Counted from the first letter of the stretch, positions 32,921 through 42,352 are shown. The stretch is DNA of 50,528 nt from CAXGTL01 sp964645705 (GCA_964645705.1 CAZYAB010000009.1:1-50528), one strand, 5' to 3'. Notes: generated from the letters alone by a model not told the origin. Numbers and translations: made by a program.

Positions 32921-33529
32921 ATGACCCTTTCATCACCCAATAATATGACACAAGAACTTACAGACACTATAGACCAACAAATTCAGAAATATTCTTTTAT
33001 TGAAAAATCATTAAATCTAGCAATGCATATTCCTATGTTCGGAACATTATTGATTCCTTTTGGCGAAGCAATACATCAAAATATTAACCCTATTGATTAT
33101 TTTACTAATGATTTTTCTGCTTTTGGGATTATGCGTGCAGTTTGTGGATTAAGTTTAACAGGCATTGGAATCATGTATAAAAAATACAATGATGATGCAG
33201 AGATGCAAGAGATAATCAAAAACATATATATAGAACCAGAACAGCAAAAATTAGTTGTTTCTGGAGCTTATGAACAAGTAAGAAATCCTTGTTATTTATC
33301 ACAGATGATGGCTGCTCTGGGTCTTACAATAATTACAGGGTCACCATTAGCAGTAGTTTCATTAGTGACTTGTTTAGGAGTAACAGAATTATTAACAAGA
33401 TATGAAGAAAAAAAGAATTTGTTAATCTTTGGAAATGAATTTCAAGAATACATAGACAGAACTCCAAAATGGATTCCTAAAAAAATTCAACATTTCTTTT
33501 ATAATTTAATAAATAATAAAAAAGAATAA
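32921..33529 (+). CDS. Isoprenylcysteine methyltransferase-like membrane enzyme
   Basis: 202 residues with three or four membrane helices (about 34-55, 70-88 and 125-150). The C-terminal half shows the ICMT/PEMT pattern: LVVSGAYEQVRNPCYLSQMM, then RYEEKKNLLIFGNEFQEYID and a final aromatic WIPK. Family members methylate membrane substrates such as lipids or prenylated proteins using SAM; the substrate here is unknown. The start is the first in-frame ATG after a stop; AGGAGGTGG lies 23 bases upstream, too far for a standard Shine-Dalgarno. Confidence 0.82.
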   Translation: MTLSSPNNMTQELTDTIDQQIQKYSFIEKSLNLAMHIPMFGTLLIPFGEAIHQNINPIDYFTNDFSAFGIMRAVCGLSLTGIGIMYKKYNDDAEMQEIIKNIYIEPEQQKLVVSGAYEQVRNPCYLSQMMAALGLTIITGSPLAVVSLVTCLGVTELLTRYEEKKNLLIFGNEFQEYIDRTPKWIPKKIQHFFYNLINNKKE

Positions 33530-33532
33530 AAA

Positions 33533-35002
33533 TTAAGCCCTAATAACTAATTTATTAGACCTTACAACTCTTTTCTTGTTTGTCTTTGTTTTATAGATGA
33601 CTTTTGCTCTTGGTAATTCAAAATTACCAAATATGCTTAACTTTGACTTCATTCTATAAGTAATCAATCTATCTTCTTGTGGATCAAGTTCATCAAAGTC
33701 CCACCTAACAACTGTGTAACCTTGTGATTCATGTTTCATTATTTTACTAGGTCTGACAGTTCCAATATCAAAGTCTTGGTTAATGTTTGCCATGTTTGGT
33801 ACTTTGTCAAGAACTTTTATGTGTGATAAAGGTTGATTGCTTATGTTCTTAACATTGAGCATGACTTTTACTTCTGAAATAACTCCTTTGTGTAGTTCAA
33901 TGTTCTTGGCCATCTTTGTTATTTGCACAGGACTTCTGAACATGTAATATGCAACTATACATCCTGCGATTATTATCAATAAGTATAATATCATTCTATA
34001 ATTATGTATGACTCTTATTGTAACTTCTTCTGTTGGTTCTAATGTTAAGTCCCATGAATAATATCTTATTCCTTCATCTCTTACAACTGAATAATCTCTT
34101 GGACGAGCTGACAAGAAGACGAATTTCCATAATGGAGCAACAGCCCTTATTGTTTCTGTTTTCTTTGTGTTGCCAATGTTCTTGAATGTCATTTGTTTTT
34201 CTTTTTTGAATAATGTTGTTACTAGTTCTTCTTTTTTATCAAACTTAGCAGTGTAATCAATTATCTCAAACTCAAACCTGTCTGCATTAAACACATACGG
34301 ACCAGTGTTTGCTTTTATTCTTAAAACATCTTTTTCAGGAGGATGTAGTGGATCTAGGTTTGTTTCAAAAGTAAGTGTTTTTTCTTCTTCAGGACCTAAT
34401 GATGTTAATTGATATCCATTGATGGTGTTGCTTTCAATATGTACTTCTAGGTTAGATATGTTCTTAATATTGTAATTTTTTAAAACTATGTTAAGGTCAT
34501 CTTGATCTCTTGGATCGACTTCTTTTGGAAAATCAACAGAAATTCCAATGTTTGGTAAATATTCTTTTTCAGCATCTGCTAATGATAATATGTAAACAGG
34601 AAGATTGAATTTTATTGTTGAACCTGTTGTCTTTGATTTAACAGCTATGTAAACATTTCTATAACCTTTGCCAATCTCTTTATCAGGACTAAAATATGCT
34701 TTTGTTGTGTATGAATCTTTGGCTGGTACTGAAAAACCTGATAAATAATCAGGGAATGGATCTGTATAATAAATTTTCCACTGTGTTACATCACCGAATG
34801 TTAATTGAAAATCGTGTTTTTTTTCAAGATGATTGTCAACTTTTATTGTGAATTTTGCTGTCCCATAGATAGTAATCTTATCATTAACAGCATTTATTTC
34901 TGCTGTAAAACCATTTGCAGTTTCTTTAATTGCAAAAACAGAGCTTGAAAACACAATTATTAATAATAAACTAATTGTCCATAGAATTTGTTTGTCTTTC
35001 AT
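33533..35002 (-). CDS. Membrane protein with repeated beta-sandwich domains
   Basis: 489 residues from the ATG at 35002, placed 8 bases after GGTGG; upstream GTG is part of that site. A signal peptide (about 1-25) leads into three immunoglobulin-like or CARDB/NEW3-like beta domains (25-135, 150-235 and 240-325). A transmembrane helix (about 340-358) follows, then a further domain (380-485) with VKVMLNVKNISNQPLSHIKVLD and a DUF11-like pattern. Probably a cell-envelope protein; function unknown. Confidence 0.78.
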   Translation of the reverse strand: MKDKQILWTISLLLIIVFSSSVFAIKETANGFTAEINAVNDKITIYGTAKFTIKVDNHLEKKHDFQLTFGDVTQWKIYYTDPFPDYLSGFSVPAKDSYTTKAYFSPDKEIGKGYRNVYIAVKSKTTGSTIKFNLPVYILSLADAEKEYLPNIGISVDFPKEVDPRDQDDLNIVLKNYNIKNISNLEVHIESNTINGYQLTSLGPEEEKTLTFETNLDPLHPPEKDVLRIKANTGPYVFNADRFEFEIIDYTAKFDKKEELVTTLFKKEKQMTFKNIGNTKKTETIRAVAPLWKFVFLSARPRDYSVVRDEGIRYYSWDLTLEPTEEVTIRVIHNYRMILYLLIIIAGCIVAYYMFRSPVQITKMAKNIELHKGVISEVKVMLNVKNISNQPLSHIKVLDKVPNMANINQDFDIGTVRPSKIMKHESQGYTVVRWDFDELDPQEDRLITYRMKSKLSIFGNFELPRAKVIYKTKTNKKRVVRSNKLVIRA

Positions 35003-35014
35003 ATTAGCTACCAC

Positions 35015-35210
35015 CTTTGTTATTTTTTTATTTTAATTTATATTTAATGTCAACCCATACTCATATATAAATATTGTTCTTTTGGAGTAGGATTATGGTA
35101 TAGGATGTATATATAGATAGATATATGTTGAAATACTGTTATATCACAGATATCTTTATATACATGAATATTCATCCATTATTCTAAAGGCTTAAAATGA
35201 CCAAAGCAAG
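35015..35210. other. Divergent promoter region upstream of polB
   Basis: AT-rich, no gene visible. It contains TATA-like TCTTTATATACATG (35153-35166) on the plus strand, which would start a transcript about 25 bases before the structured element, and TTATATATGAG-type sequences for the minus-strand gene. Confidence 0.45.
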
Positions 35211-35329
35211 TCTGCTGAAAATCTTTCGTTCGCCTGCTCAAGGCGATTGAGGATAAAAATTGAGCATCAATGACATTTGACAATGAATAACCTTGGCTCA
35301 CTTGTCTTACAGACAAGAATTTCAGCAGA
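35211..35329 (+). ncRNA. Structured RNA-like leader element, copy B
   Basis: TCTGCTGAAA (35211-35220) pairs perfectly with TTTCAGCAGA (35320-35329). Inside are TCGCC/GGCGA with loop TGCTCAA (35235-35241), which can pair with TTGAGCA at 35260-35266 as a pseudoknot, and a 7-bp hairpin CTTGTCT-TAC-AGACAAG (35301-35317). CGTTCGC (35227-35233) and the block 35284-35314 match copy A at 3312-3421, while the outer stems differ completely. The element precedes polB by 34 bases. Unknown family; a cis-regulatory leader or a small RNA. Confidence 0.58.
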
Positions 35330-35363
35330 ACAAAGAGGTGTTTTAACGTAGCCAAATATCAAG

Positions 35364-37811
35364 ATGAAGATACAATTCTTTCCACTGGACTTTACGTATA
35401 AAGTTATAGATGGCAGACCAGAAGTATTGATATTTGGCAAAACAATATCAGATGATCCTATATGTGTTGTTGACAGAACATTTGTGCCGTATTTTTATGT
35501 TACACTGATAAATGGCGTTGATGTTAATGAGTTTATCAAAGAATTCATAGGAAAAAATGTAAATGGCGGAGACATTATTCGTATAGAAGCAGTTAATAAA
35601 AATTATCTTGGCGTGCAGTTGAAAGCATTAAGAATAATTACAAAAACACCTAAACAAGTACCGTTTGTTGCTAGATTTTTCAAAGATCATACAAGTATTA
35701 AGAATGTTTTTGAATCAGACATAAGATTTGTCAACAGATATATTATAGATAGAAAGTTGACGCCCATGTGTTTGACAGAAGTAGAAGGCGATTTTATAAC
35801 AAGAACATTTAAAACGCCCGCATTCTTATGCAAGTCAATAAACCAAGTTAATAATGAAACTATAAAAAATCCTAGAATACTTTCAATAGACATTGAAACG
35901 TATTCACCATTCGGTAAGGCGATATTGCCTGAGAAAAATCCTATTCTGATGATTGCTTTTTCTTGTAAAGATTTTAAAAAAGTTCTGTGCTGGAAAAGAT
36001 TTAAGACAGATCTGGAATATATTGAGTTTGTTGACAGTGAAGCTGCATTGTTGCAAAGATTCAATGAGATTATTAATAATTATAGACCTGATATTTTAAC
36101 AGGATATTTTTCAGATGGTTTTGACCTTCCTTATATCAAGGTAAGGGCTGAAAAATATAATATTCGGTTGGATCTTGGTTTAGATCATTCTGATATAAAA
36201 ACAGGAAGAGGAATTAATAAAATTTCTAGGATAATTGGTTTAGTGCATGTTGATGTATTTAAATTTATTAGAAGAGTAATGTCAAGGTCATTAGAAACTG
36301 ATACTTATTCTCTTGATGAAGTATCAAAAGAAATACTAGGCATAGGAAAACTAGATGTTGACGTTAGTGAATTATCAGAAACATGGGATAAGAATCCAAA
36401 AGAGATTGAGAAGTTTTGTAAATATAATTTGCAAGATGCAGATCTAACTCTTATGTTGTTAGATAAGGTGTTCCCGAATATTGAAGAACTGATAAAGATA
36501 ATTGGTTTGCCATTGTACAGAGTAACAAGGATGAGTTATTCACAGTTAGTTGAAACATTTATAATGAGAAGAACAGTTGAATATAATGAACTTATTCCTA
36601 ATAAACCTCATTATCAGATGACAAGAGACAGGTTATTATCCACTTACAAAGGAGGTTTTGTTTATGAACCAAAACCTGGTCTGTACAAAGATATTGTTAT
36701 AGTTGATTTTAGAAGTTTTTATCCAAGCGTTGTAATATCTCATAATATTTCTCCTGGAACAATTAAATGCGAATGCTGCAGAGAATCAAAGAATCACATT
36801 ATTGTTGATGATAAAGAATATTGGTTTTGTGAAAATAAAAAAGGATTCATTTCATCGATTTTAGAAGAGTTAGTTACAAGAAGAATGAGAATAAAAGAAA
36901 TATTAAGAGAATCTCCTAAAGAAAAAAGATTGTTGTTAAATGCCAGGTCAGAAGCATTGAAATTATTGTCAAATGCATTCTATGGTTATATGGCATTTTC
37001 TTCTGCAAGATGGTATTCTATTGACTGCGCAAAGTCTATAACTGGTTTTTGTCGGCGTTACATATTACAAGTTATAGAGGCTGCTAAACAAAAAGGATTT
37101 GGAATTCTTTATAGTGATACTGACAGTGTTTTTATTCTTTTGAAAGATAAAACAAAACAAGATGCAAAAGAGTTTTGTAAAGAGATTAATAATAATTTGC
37201 CTGAGCTAATGGAACTAGAATATGAAGATTATTTTCCAACAGGGATTTTTGTTTCTGTAAAAAGAGGGTCGTATGGTGCAAAGAAAAGGTATGCATTGCT
37301 TGGGGAAAATGGTGTGATAAAAGTAAAAGGTTTTGAAAGTATTAGACGAAATGTAAGCTTTATTGCTAAACAAGTTCAGGAAAATGTTTTGAATATTGTA
37401 TTGATTGAAGGTGATGCAAACAAAGCATTTGATTATGTAAAAGATGTTGTTAAAGATTTAAGATCTAAGAAGATTCCTAAAGATAAAGTTGTAATTTATA
37501 CACAGCTGCAGAAGAAAATTGATGATTATGAAGCAATTGGTCCTCATGTTGCAGCTGCAATGCGTATGATTGAAAAAGGTTATGATGTTGGACCAGGTTC
37601 TTTGATAAAATATATTGTTGTTATGGGCAAAGGTCGTATTCGTGATAAAGCAAGGTTGGTTGAAGAAGTTAGGCAAGAAGATTATGATGCTGAGTATTAT
37701 ATAAGGAATCAGGTTATTCCCTCAGTGGAAAAGATATTTGAGGTATTGGGTTATGATGTTAATCAGTTATTGGAGGAACAGAGTCAGAGTAAGCTGAGTG
37801 GGTTTGTGTAA
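35364..37811 (+). CDS. polB: Family-B DNA polymerase
   Basis: 815 residues. The 3'-5' exonuclease motifs are DIETY (176-180), ILTGYFSDGFDLPY (244-257) and YNLQDADL (354-361). The polymerase motifs are A, DFRSFYPSVV (448-457), B, KLLSNAFYGYM (533-543), and C, YSDTDS (583-588), all intact. The last residues QSKLSGFV fit a PIP box for binding the PCNA clamp. It is the likely replicative or repair polymerase. The stop codon region overlaps the Shine-Dalgarno of the next gene. No intein is present. Confidence 0.97.
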   Translation: MKIQFFPLDFTYKVIDGRPEVLIFGKTISDDPICVVDRTFVPYFYVTLINGVDVNEFIKEFIGKNVNGGDIIRIEAVNKNYLGVQLKALRIITKTPKQVPFVARFFKDHTSIKNVFESDIRFVNRYIIDRKLTPMCLTEVEGDFITRTFKTPAFLCKSINQVNNETIKNPRILSIDIETYSPFGKAILPEKNPILMIAFSCKDFKKVLCWKRFKTDLEYIEFVDSEAALLQRFNEIINNYRPDILTGYFSDGFDLPYIKVRAEKYNIRLDLGLDHSDIKTGRGINKISRIIGLVHVDVFKFIRRVMSRSLETDTYSLDEVSKEILGIGKLDVDVSELSETWDKNPKEIEKFCKYNLQDADLTLMLLDKVFPNIEELIKIIGLPLYRVTRMSYSQLVETFIMRRTVEYNELIPNKPHYQMTRDRLLSTYKGGFVYEPKPGLYKDIVIVDFRSFYPSVVISHNISPGTIKCECCRESKNHIIVDDKEYWFCENKKGFISSILEELVTRRMRIKEILRESPKEKRLLLNARSEALKLLSNAFYGYMAFSSARWYSIDCAKSITGFCRRYILQVIEAAKQKGFGILYSDTDSVFILLKDKTKQDAKEFCKEINNNLPELMELEYEDYFPTGIFVSVKRGSYGAKKRYALLGENGVIKVKGFESIRRNVSFIAKQVQENVLNIVLIEGDANKAFDYVKDVVKDLRSKKIPKDKVVIYTQLQKKIDDYEAIGPHVAAAMRMIEKGYDVGPGSLIKYIVVMGKGRIRDKARLVEEVRQEDYDAEYYIRNQVIPSVEKIFEVLGYDVNQLLEEQSQSKLSGFV

Positions 37812-37812
37812 G

Positions 37813-38496
37813 ATGAAAGTAGATGATTTTTTAATAAAAATATCTGAATCTAACTTGAATTTAGAAGATGTAAAAGATATTCAACAGCTTAAAAAAGATA
37901 CAGATGAATTAGAAGACATTGAGAAATTGGTCCACAGATTCAATAAACTATTAATGAAACCAATCAAGTCTAACACTAACCCAGATTCATCTTACCTACA
38001 GAATATTAATAAAATAGATAAAAGAAAAATTAATCTGCAGATAGGAAAATTGAATAAATTGCTTGACATGATTAATCAAAAACAATTGATAAATGTGAAC
38101 TTGATTGGATTAGCGCATTACCTGGCTGAATTAAAAGTAACTTTTTTAACAAAAGACGGTGAAAAAGCTGCAAAAATAATAAAGACTTTTGTTAATAAGA
38201 GAAACTGGAACCTTGTTGATATTTCAGTGGAAATAAAAATGTTTTCAAATTTTGTTAAAGATTTTCATAAAGAACATGATAAGTTCATTGATATATTGTT
38301 TGATTCAATGAATGAAGCTGATTTTTTAAAGCTAAAAGTTGATGAACAAAATAATATTGTGAAAGAGTTGAACAAGACTGCGATATTGCAAAAGAATTTG
38401 TTGTTTAGAATAAAGGCAATATTTGCTGATCTTATGAATCAGATGTTGAAAGATGATTCAATAGGTGATTATGTAGATGTGAGGAGTTTGTTTTAG
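37813..38496 (+). CDS. Hypothetical helical protein downstream of polB
   Basis: 227 residues from the ATG at 37813, one base after the polB stop codon. Almost entirely helical and charged, with Leu/Lys/Asp heptad-like segments (about 20-50 and 145-200), and no Cys-based motif. I do not recognise the family. Tight coupling to polB suggests a shared role, but nothing in the sequence names it. Confidence 0.65.
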   Translation: MKVDDFLIKISESNLNLEDVKDIQQLKKDTDELEDIEKLVHRFNKLLMKPIKSNTNPDSSYLQNINKIDKRKINLQIGKLNKLLDMINQKQLINVNLIGLAHYLAELKVTFLTKDGEKAAKIIKTFVNKRNWNLVDISVEIKMFSNFVKDFHKEHDKFIDILFDSMNEADFLKLKVDEQNNIVKELNKTAILQKNLLFRIKAIFADLMNQMLKDDSIGDYVDVRSLF

Positions 38497-38532
38497 AAAG
38501 ACTAATAAACTATAAAAAATACCTTATTAAAA

Positions 38533-39357
38533 ATGTTAGAAAAATTATCCAAAATAACAGGACATGAAAATATTATATTTACTAATAGAGGCAATACTGC
38601 GATTAGGTTGTCTTTGAAATATGTTAAAAATCTTAATAAAGATAATGATAAAAAGATGATCCTGATCCAAGATCAAGGAGGATGGATGTCTTATCACAAG
38701 TTTACTGAAAAGTTGAAGTTGCAAAAGTTTGACTTGAAAACAACATTTGGCGTTATTTCGCCTTATCAATTAGAAAAGGCATTAAAAAGATATAATAATT
38801 TTGCTGCTCTTATTTATCAAAATCCTGCTGGTTATTATGCTGATCAACCTTACAAAGAAATTTATGAAATTTGTCAAAAGTATAATATTGTTTGTATACT
38901 TGACGTGACTGGTTGTATTGGTTTGGATAAGTTTGGTAATTATGCTGACATTCTTGTTTGTAGTTTTGGTGAAAATAAACCGATTGATTTAGGTTATGGT
39001 GGTTTTATATCATTTAAAGATAAAAAAGCAGCAGAACAATGTGATTACAATTTAGAAGAAAAAGACAAAGACGTGTTCACTAAAATCACAACAAATTTAC
39101 CTTCTAAACTTGACAAACTTGGCGAACGTTATGGAAAATTGTTTACAGAGGTTGCTAAAATAAAAAATGATCTATCAAAATATAAGATTCTTCACAAAGA
39201 TAAAAAAGGCATAAATGTTATTGTAATGTATAAACATGATGGAGAAAAGAAAAAACTCATTGAGTATTGTAAAAAGAATAAGTATGAATTCACAGAATGT
39301 CCTAGGTATATTCGGGTGAATGCTAAGGCTATTTCTATTGAGGTTAAGAGGTTGTAG
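38533..39357 (+). CDS. Fold-type I PLP-dependent enzyme, divergent
   Basis: 274 residues, shorter than a typical aminotransferase (about 400). The N-terminus has TNRGNTAIRLSLKYV, like the phosphate-binding helix of DegT or cysteine-desulfurase folds. Later, CILDVTGCIGLDKFGNYADI holds the aspartate that contacts the cofactor ring, and LVCSFGENKPIDLGYGGF holds the presumed Schiff-base lysine. The small C-terminal domain is reduced. The specific reaction cannot be told; it could be an aminotransferase-like or sugar aminotransferase relative. Confidence 0.72.
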   Translation: MLEKLSKITGHENIIFTNRGNTAIRLSLKYVKNLNKDNDKKMILIQDQGGWMSYHKFTEKLKLQKFDLKTTFGVISPYQLEKALKRYNNFAALIYQNPAGYYADQPYKEIYEICQKYNIVCILDVTGCIGLDKFGNYADILVCSFGENKPIDLGYGGFISFKDKKAAEQCDYNLEEKDKDVFTKITTNLPSKLDKLGERYGKLFTEVAKIKNDLSKYKILHKDKKGINVIVMYKHDGEKKKLIEYCKKNKYEFTECPRYIRVNAKAISIEVKRL

Positions 39358-39434
39358 TTTTCTTCTTATTTGTATTTATCAATTAGTGGTAAAAATAATA
39401 AAATTTATATATTATTAAGAAAACCACACATAAA

Positions 39435-40553
39435 ATGAAGCAAATAACACTAACAAATGAAGAATTAAAAATATTAACAAAGCCAGAAGTGTCAAGTACA
39501 GGAGTGCCTATTTTCTTTCCTCATGCTATTACAGAGCAAGATTTTCCTAAATATCAAAAACTTTGGGATAAGATATTGAATGCTTCACAAGTAAATTCTG
39601 ATTTAGTTGATAGAGTGATAAGATTATTGCCAAAACAAGGAGTAGACATTGAAAAAGATCATAGTTTGCAATCATATAATTGTTTTACAGCAGCTTTGCA
39701 TGTATTAAAAATAAAAGGTTTTGAACCAGCAATTGGCTTTTTTTTTCCAGAATCAGGCATGATAAATGTTCCTATGGCAGGATTATCATTTTTTGACAGA
39801 GAAGGTCTAAAAAAATTAGGTTTTAAACAAGTTCCTAAGATAAGAGAAAATAGAAGCAAAGGATTAATTTTATTAGAAAATAGCATGGGACAAAGATATA
39901 ATCATGCTGCAGCATATTTAGGAACTGCGAATGACATGGATTTTTATTTTCACAAACCACTTCCATGTGTGCCAGATATTAAACCATTAGAAACAATTTT
40001 AGAAGCAAGTGCTTATGCAGGCGGAAGAAGGAAAAGGGCAAAAGTTACTTATACTTATTGGCAAAAAACAAGAAGCAAGAAGAAATATTCTGCAAAAGAA
40101 CTTACTCCCCTAGTTTATAATGATCCTGCGAGCGGTCAAAAGGATAAAGCTTTAGTTGATCCGCGAGCTGAAATTTACAAAGGACATGACTTAACATCTA
40201 TTGTATTATACCAAGACAATACTTCGGTTGGTATTGTTGAAAAATGTCTTTATAATCTTTCAGGTGTTGGTCTTTCAATAACTGTAAGAACACCAGACGG
40301 AAGATTTGGTGAATGGCATGAAGATCCTGAGCATGGTGACTGGCCAAGGGTAAGAGAAATGTCAAAAGATAGGCTTCAAGGTCTTATAGAATGTAATCCT
40401 CATTCTCTTCTTGCAGCAGACATTCTTGGAAAAAATAGGCAAGAAGTTGAAAATATTCTTAATCAAAAAGGCATGTTTGCATATCATGCTCAAGCAGCAA
40501 GAAAGAACTTGTTTAAAAATCCAAGAGCTTTATTAGAAAATAAGTACAGATGA
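39435..40553 (+). CDS. Papain-like (NlpC/P60-type) cysteine hydrolase candidate
   Basis: 372 residues, no signal peptide. SYNCFTAALHVLKIKG (about 79-94) resembles the catalytic Cys at a helix start, and RYNHAAAYLGTANDMDFYFHK (split here as RYNHAAAYLG then FYFHK, about 156-176) resembles the catalytic His strand of NlpC/P60 or CHAP amidases. The C-terminal 170 residues are unfamiliar and polar. If active it would cut an amide bond, perhaps in a cell-wall-like or ubiquitin-like substrate; this is inference from two motifs only. Confidence 0.55.
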   Translation: MKQITLTNEELKILTKPEVSSTGVPIFFPHAITEQDFPKYQKLWDKILNASQVNSDLVDRVIRLLPKQGVDIEKDHSLQSYNCFTAALHVLKIKGFEPAIGFFFPESGMINVPMAGLSFFDREGLKKLGFKQVPKIRENRSKGLILLENSMGQRYNHAAAYLGTANDMDFYFHKPLPCVPDIKPLETILEASAYAGGRRKRAKVTYTYWQKTRSKKKYSAKELTPLVYNDPASGQKDKALVDPRAEIYKGHDLTSIVLYQDNTSVGIVEKCLYNLSGVGLSITVRTPDGRFGEWHEDPEHGDWPRVREMSKDRLQGLIECNPHSLLAADILGKNRQEVENILNQKGMFAYHAQAARKNLFKNPRALLENKYR

Positions 40554-40599
40554 ATTTATTTCCATAACATTTATATACATAGATCTAAATAATTATTTC

Positions 40600-42030
40600 A
40601 TGCTTAAAAAAAGATATCACAAATTAAAATTTGTGGACCTTTTTCGCAAACAAAAAAGGGGACAAATCGCAGGATTCATAGTAATGGGTTTAGTTATGTT
40701 GTTGTTTCTTTTTCTTTATTTGTATGCAGAAGGTTATTTTATTGATCTGTCTGATCCTTTGAACATAGATGAAGTAAGAGGAAGAGCAGAATTGTGCGTG
40801 ATACAAAGCGCTGAAAATGCTTTAGTAAACTTAGGCAAACAAAATGGATACATTCATGAAGTTGATTTTGCAAACAGTATTTCTACAGGGAATTATGAAA
40901 TGAATAAAGACATTATCAATGACCAGATAAAAGATTATTTAAAAGAAAATGTTAAAGAATGTTTGAATGATTTTGAAGATCTGAAAAAAGATTATAATCT
41001 CGAGTTTTCTGATGATTCTGATTCAGAAATAATTTATAAAGATGATAAGATAGTTATCAAATTATTCTATAGAATAAAGATAAGTGATGCATTGAACAAA
41101 GAGTCTAGGATTGTTGAAGATTTTGAAGCAATGATTCCTGTCAGGCTGGATTCAATATTAAGATTAAAACAACAGATTGAACAAAAAGAAAAACAAAATA
41201 AATTTATTTCTAATTATTTAACACAAAATCTTGATCTTCCAGTTAAACAAGCTGAGCAATCATTAGATGAATATCAAAGAGTGTTGATGAACTTTGTGGC
41301 TGTCAATAGTAAACAATATTTGAAAAGAATTAAGGTATTGAACACTGATTATGAAATTGGCGATGATGATGTTGTCTGGGATGTAACAAAAGAAACATTT
41401 CCTAAAGTGGAAGTCATGTTTGCTTATAACAGGTATCCTTTAAAATTTAATCAAGCAAGTTTTGATCTTAAGAAAGAATTTAATTCTAACTTGTTAAAAT
41501 ATTCTGATTATCTAAAAAAAGATGCATTTGATTATGATTTTTATGTTAACATGCCGATAAGTGTTAAGATTAATGATAAATTGTCATTCAAAGAAAAAGG
41601 TTATGAATTTAATTTTATTCTTCCTATTGATCTTAATTTCGCTTCTGAAATTAAAACATGGAAAAAGAAAAACTTTAATATTAATGTTAAGTCTGTGTTG
41701 AGTGATAAAGATCTTAGTAGTTTTGGTAATGGTCAGGAGTTAGGGTCTAATCATCATGTATTGATACAGATTTTTGGTAATGGTTTTTATACAGCGAGTT
41801 TGTATCCTTATGATAAAGTTATAGACTTGCCTGTGGGTGATTATGAGTTTAATGCTTTGCTTTTCAAAGATTATAAATTAGTTGGCGGCCATTATACAAC
41901 TTTGTCTTTGAATGATTTGTCTAAGAGTGGTGTTGAGTTTGATGTTCTTTTGTTTCAAGGTTTGACACAGAGCAAAATCGTGGAAATTTTGCAAGAAAAA
42001 GAGTATCTCGATGGTGTCAAGTTTGAGTAA
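40600..42030 (+). CDS. Pilin-like or class III signal peptide surface protein
   Basis: 476 residues. A basic N-terminus ends in RKQKRGQIAGFIVMGLVML, the class III signal-peptide pattern cleaved before a hydrophobic helix (about 27-47). The rest is acidic, extracellular and helical-to-beta, with AELCVIQSAENALVNLG just after the helix, a pattern I recall from large DPANN surface proteins. It may assemble as a pilus-like or membrane-anchored surface subunit. Function unknown. Confidence 0.68.
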   Translation: MLKKRYHKLKFVDLFRKQKRGQIAGFIVMGLVMLLFLFLYLYAEGYFIDLSDPLNIDEVRGRAELCVIQSAENALVNLGKQNGYIHEVDFANSISTGNYEMNKDIINDQIKDYLKENVKECLNDFEDLKKDYNLEFSDDSDSEIIYKDDKIVIKLFYRIKISDALNKESRIVEDFEAMIPVRLDSILRLKQQIEQKEKQNKFISNYLTQNLDLPVKQAEQSLDEYQRVLMNFVAVNSKQYLKRIKVLNTDYEIGDDDVVWDVTKETFPKVEVMFAYNRYPLKFNQASFDLKKEFNSNLLKYSDYLKKDAFDYDFYVNMPISVKINDKLSFKEKGYEFNFILPIDLNFASEIKTWKKKNFNINVKSVLSDKDLSSFGNGQELGSNHHVLIQIFGNGFYTASLYPYDKVIDLPVGDYEFNALLFKDYKLVGGHYTTLSLNDLSKSGVEFDVLLFQGLTQSKIVEILQEKEYLDGVKFE

Positions 42031-42064
42031 GTTTTATAAATGCCCTTTCTCTTCTATATACTAC

Positions 42065-42128
42065 ATGGCTAAAAATCTTTGATTTATAGCCAACGAACGA
42101 AACGGAGTGTAGTGAAATTGGCTAAAAA
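42065..42128. repeat. Hairpin insertion across the original start codon
   Basis: TGGCTAAAAA occurs at 42066-42075 and again at 42119-42128. Between and overlapping them is GGCTAAAAATC-TTT-GATTTATAGCC (42067-42091; one mismatch). The left copy begins ATG GCT AAA at 42065 but then reaches TGA at 42080. A TATA box TTTTATAAA (42032-42040) places the transcript start near 42065, as for a leaderless gene. Confidence 0.6.
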
Positions 42129-42351
42129 ATGCATAATGTGTGGTGAAGAAGCAAAATATTGCATTAAAGATACTTCTGATTATTATTGTGAAGAGTGTGC
42201 TGTTGATAGTTTTAATGATATTTCTGTTTTAGTAAAAGTTGAAGAACAAGCACAAAGACTTAAAGAATTGATCAAGGAAAAAATGAAAGAAGAGTTGGAA
42301 GGGAAAACAGAAAAAACAAATGATAAGGAAGAGAAAAAAACAACAGAATAA
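42118..42351 (+). CDS. Small zinc-ribbon protein
   Basis: 77 residues starting at TTG 42118, with GGAG 10 bases upstream; GTG at 42112 is the alternative. An N-terminal zinc knuckle reads KKCIMCGEEAKYCIKD then YYCEECAVD, giving four cysteines in two CxxC pairs. The C-terminal half is a charged Lys/Glu helix. Probably cytoplasmic; function unknown. The TTG start may be secondary to an inserted hairpin that separated the gene from an original ATG at 42065. Confidence 0.72.
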   Translation: MAKKCIMCGEEAKYCIKDTSDYYCEECAVDSFNDISVLVKVEEQAQRLKELIKEKMKEELEGKTEKTNDKEEKKTTE

Positions 42352-42352
42352 A

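Noticed and set aside
3312..35329. C/D box sRNA, SRP RNA or RNase P RNA identity for the two RNA elements
   Set aside because: No paired C and D boxes, no SRP helix 8 motif, and both are far too short for RNase P RNA.
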